Shown piece after piece: positions 61,661 to 64,000 of a stretch of 64,000 nt of DNA; the first letter of the stretch is position 1, and every line of letters starts with the position of its first letter. Location: positions 27,510,001-27,574,000 of the forward strand of contig CM062196.1 of NCBI GenBank assembly GCA_031216445.1, in the 5' to 3' direction. A program made the position numbers and the translations under genes. Source of the DNA: Lateolabrax maculatus. Taxonomy: Eukaryota > Chordata > Actinopteri > Acropomatiformes > Lateolabracidae. The notes beneath the pieces are model-generated. The model worked only from the letters and a program-made list of their open reading frames with translations. It was not told the origin of the DNA and made no database searches.

Positions 61661-63063
61661 AAAAAGAAAACCCTTCATTTAGTTAAATTTTTTTACAATA
61701 CATTTAAATGCCCTGAAAACGTATTTTCTTAATCTTACTGTAAGTGATGGAATATGTGAACACACTATTTTCTGGCAACAGTTTTGGTTATTGCAAAAAT
61801 GCAAATACACCATGATTGGTTAAACAGTGTGGGGAACACTGATGTTGTGTAATTGTGATGCTATATGTTGATATATAATACATATGGTGGAGCAGACTTC
61901 GCCTGCCAAGGCTACATATGGAAAAATAAAAAAAGTTTTAGTTTTGCACCCCTGCATGCATGTATCCAATGGTTCTTGTAATTGTGATGGAATTACAGCT
62001 GTTCTTGTGCCTCTTTTGTCTCATCATGAGCACCTCGGTTGCAGGCGAACAAAACCAGCCTACAACACAGTTCAAACGGTAACTTTGCTGGATCCACACA
62101 CTCTGCTGGGGCTGCCAAACCACAGGCAACCATGATAACAGATCCCTATGTTATCTCTCCCACCTGCTCCACACTCATTTAAGCTGTTAGTTTTGCTGTT
62201 GTATTTTGTTGTATTCTTTTGCATCATGTATAAATGCATTCATCTGTAGATTTCCTGTTTTATATTTCCTTTGGTGAAACTTCACACTGTGTTTGTTATA
62301 CGTCAATGTGAGATCACCATTGGTTCGCAGAGAAATAGGCATAGTGTGAAGTGTCTCCCTTGTTTTTGTCTGCCTCTGGACTGTGATGATCATTTTTTGA
62401 AGATGGCGAAACACATAAGTTCACTGAAAATAATATGTTGTCTGTTAATCATTGTGATAATTTCATGACAAGAAATTGCCTTAATGTTTTGAATGAAATA
62501 TCTTGTTAGATATTTATTCATCAAATTAAACCACACAGTTTCAAAGTATATATATATGTACGTATATTTTTATATACAACTAATTTGATTATCAAAATAG
62601 TTTGTAGAAAACGGAATGCTGCCTGAATTACACTTTTTAATCAACATAATGAGGAAACATTTATATTGTCATTTATAGTACATCTTGTTAAAGGATAATT
62701 CTGGTTTATTACAACTTGAATCTTATTTTCATAGCTTTGGTCACTGGTTTAATTGGTTGTGATAATGTTGTATTCACCAAGGTTGTTACTGAGATCCAGG
62801 AACACTGTGACAATGCTAAAAACAAGTCAGATGGGTCAAGAAACACGAGCAGTCAGACTTTCAGACAGGCTGGAAACAGACTTTCAAGTTAGTCAAACTT
62901 ATTTGGAAAATTTAATATGAACTACTGTACTTATTATAGTTGCATAAGCCATCAGTTTTTCTGTGCAGTAAGGGATTATAACCAACATTTCAGGTCTGCT
63001 CACTTTCGGATTGACCTCCAGATAAAGTGGTTTAGATAATCTGGATAAATTGTTGGCTTGTTC

Positions 63064-63527
63064 TAGCCTGGCATCGACAGACTAATAATTTTCAATTCAT
63101 TTTTGATTTCCAAGGGGCGATATCAATGGGCGCAGACAACCAATCAGAGCAACAGAATGTCATTATTTCGTACATCCTGCCAGAAGTACAGAAAACACAT
63201 ATTTCTTATCAACATAAAATGTAAGTGCCATTGTTTCTTCTTCTTTTAGAGAAAGTTGACCGTCCAATTTGTTTAATAATGATGTGATAGCTGATTCAAC
63301 CAAATGTTCAGCATCAGCGGTAGCTATCTTGGTTGTTTGCGCAAATGCCTCAACGGTGCTCCTCTATCACTCATCATATGAAACCCTTCTCATATTAAGT
63401 AAACGGATGTGATTGGCTCGCCACATTCAAGTTTGGGTAGAAATCTGTCTGAATGGAAGAGGAGCTTGACGTATCTGCCAGTGTAAATAAAAAATCAGCT
63501 GGCAGATTGGTCTGATTCCCTGGATAG
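63064..63527. mobile_element. short inverted-repeat element, copy 4 (inverted)
   Basis: It starts TAGCCTGGCATCGACAGACT and ends GGTCTGATTCCCTGGATA, the inverse order of copies 1-3. Interior blocks (TTCATTTTTGATTTCCAAGG, ACATATTTCTTATCAACATA) are the reverse complement of copy 2. The flanks are GCTTGTTC (63056-63063) and GCTTTTTC (63528-63535), one mismatch. Confidence 0.85.
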
Positions 63528-64000
63528 GCTTTTTCACAACCTGTCTGATCAGCTGACTGCTCATTTCTTGCCGCATTGAACTTCTTTTTTTATGTTGCTG
63601 CATTCCTAGATCTCAGCAATTGATGAGCACAATGTTATCACAACTGATAAAAACTACAAAAATAAGACCAAAGTTGAAATGAACCTTTCTAATAAATTAA
63701 TTATCCTTTAAGGTTTGTGAAGGGTTAGTGGCCCTAAATGAAAACTGAAAAAGTCAATGTTGGCTTGAATGTTTGGTTTTTGAATATTAAGCAAGACCAC
63801 AACCTAGTGCAAACCTTAACCAAGTGTTTTTGTAACCTAAACCTAATGTGAACCCCAGCGCATAGTGTCAAAATTGTGAGTTTTGCACACACAACCATCC
63901 AAACGATCTCCTCCATATGACCTGCATGTCACACTTTCTGGATTAAAAAAATTGTTCCTATATAAGGCAGGCTGTTTTCTCTAAAACATAATGGCAAAGC

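Larger units (their letters stand above)
58848..64000 (+). other. ptprf: 5' part of the ptprf intron after FNIII-3
   Basis: The intron begins GTAAGT and runs off the window. It contains a 180-bp tandem duplication (59033-59392), a LINE 3' end (59736-59877), a possible repeat fragment (61600-61660) and an inverted-repeat element (63064-63527). Nothing recognisable was seen in 60000-61590 or 61700-63050. Confidence 0.8.

Overview
The window is vertebrate nuclear DNA, almost certainly from a ray-finned (teleost) fish. It is AT-rich, has very long introns with CA/GT microsatellites, and carries fish-type interspersed repeats: decayed L2/Rex-like LINE pieces, short inverted-repeat DNA elements, and an env-bearing endogenous retrovirus. 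No bacterial-style genes, RNA genes or CRISPR arrays were seen.

One protein-coding gene is recognisable, on the + strand: the middle of the extracellular region of a LAR-type receptor tyrosine phosphatase. It is best matched to PTPRF/LAR rather than PTPRD or PTPRS. Six ordinary coding exons lie at 29526-29714 (first half of Ig2), 37215-37325 (second half of Ig2), 53182-53451 (Ig3), 54624-55205 (FNIII-1 and FNIII-2), 58363-58499 and 58703-58847 (two halves of FNIII-3). All junctions obey GT/AG. Phases are 1 throughout, except phase 0 inside FNIII-3. Two alternative micro-exons fit between them. One is an 18-nt exon at 33832-33849, encoding the meA-type insert GGTPIR inside Ig2. The other is a 12-nt candidate at 44500-44511, encoding DQRE in the Ig2-Ig3 linker, where sister genes carry meB (ELRE). 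Signal peptide and Ig1 exons must lie upstream, and FNIII-4 onward (transmembrane segment, two phosphatase domains) downstream.

Layout: 1-29525 is the end of a very large intron. It holds a LINE fragment at the left edge, a fish dispersed repeat (4.4-4.9 kb), a minisatellite (6.1-7.0 kb), a minus-strand endogenous retrovirus remnant (13.07 to about 17.2 kb, possibly 17.8 kb), LINE 3' ends (18.5 and 22.5 kb), and a LINE relic plus composite repeat (27.6-29.1 kb). 29.5-37.3 kb holds Ig2 with the meA micro-exon. 37.3-53.2 kb is an intron crowded with DNA elements: four short inverted-repeat elements, including a roughly 750-bp foldback element, and the meB candidate. 53.2-58.8 kb holds the compact Ig3 to FNIII-3 exon cluster. 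58.8-64 kb is intron with a 180-bp tandem duplication and further repeats.

The strongest points for follow-up are the two micro-exons in a LAR-like gene, and a family of short inverted-repeat elements. Four copies of that family carry 8-bp target duplications (three exact, one with a single mismatch), and some copies contain a YY1-like CCAAGATGGCGGC motif.
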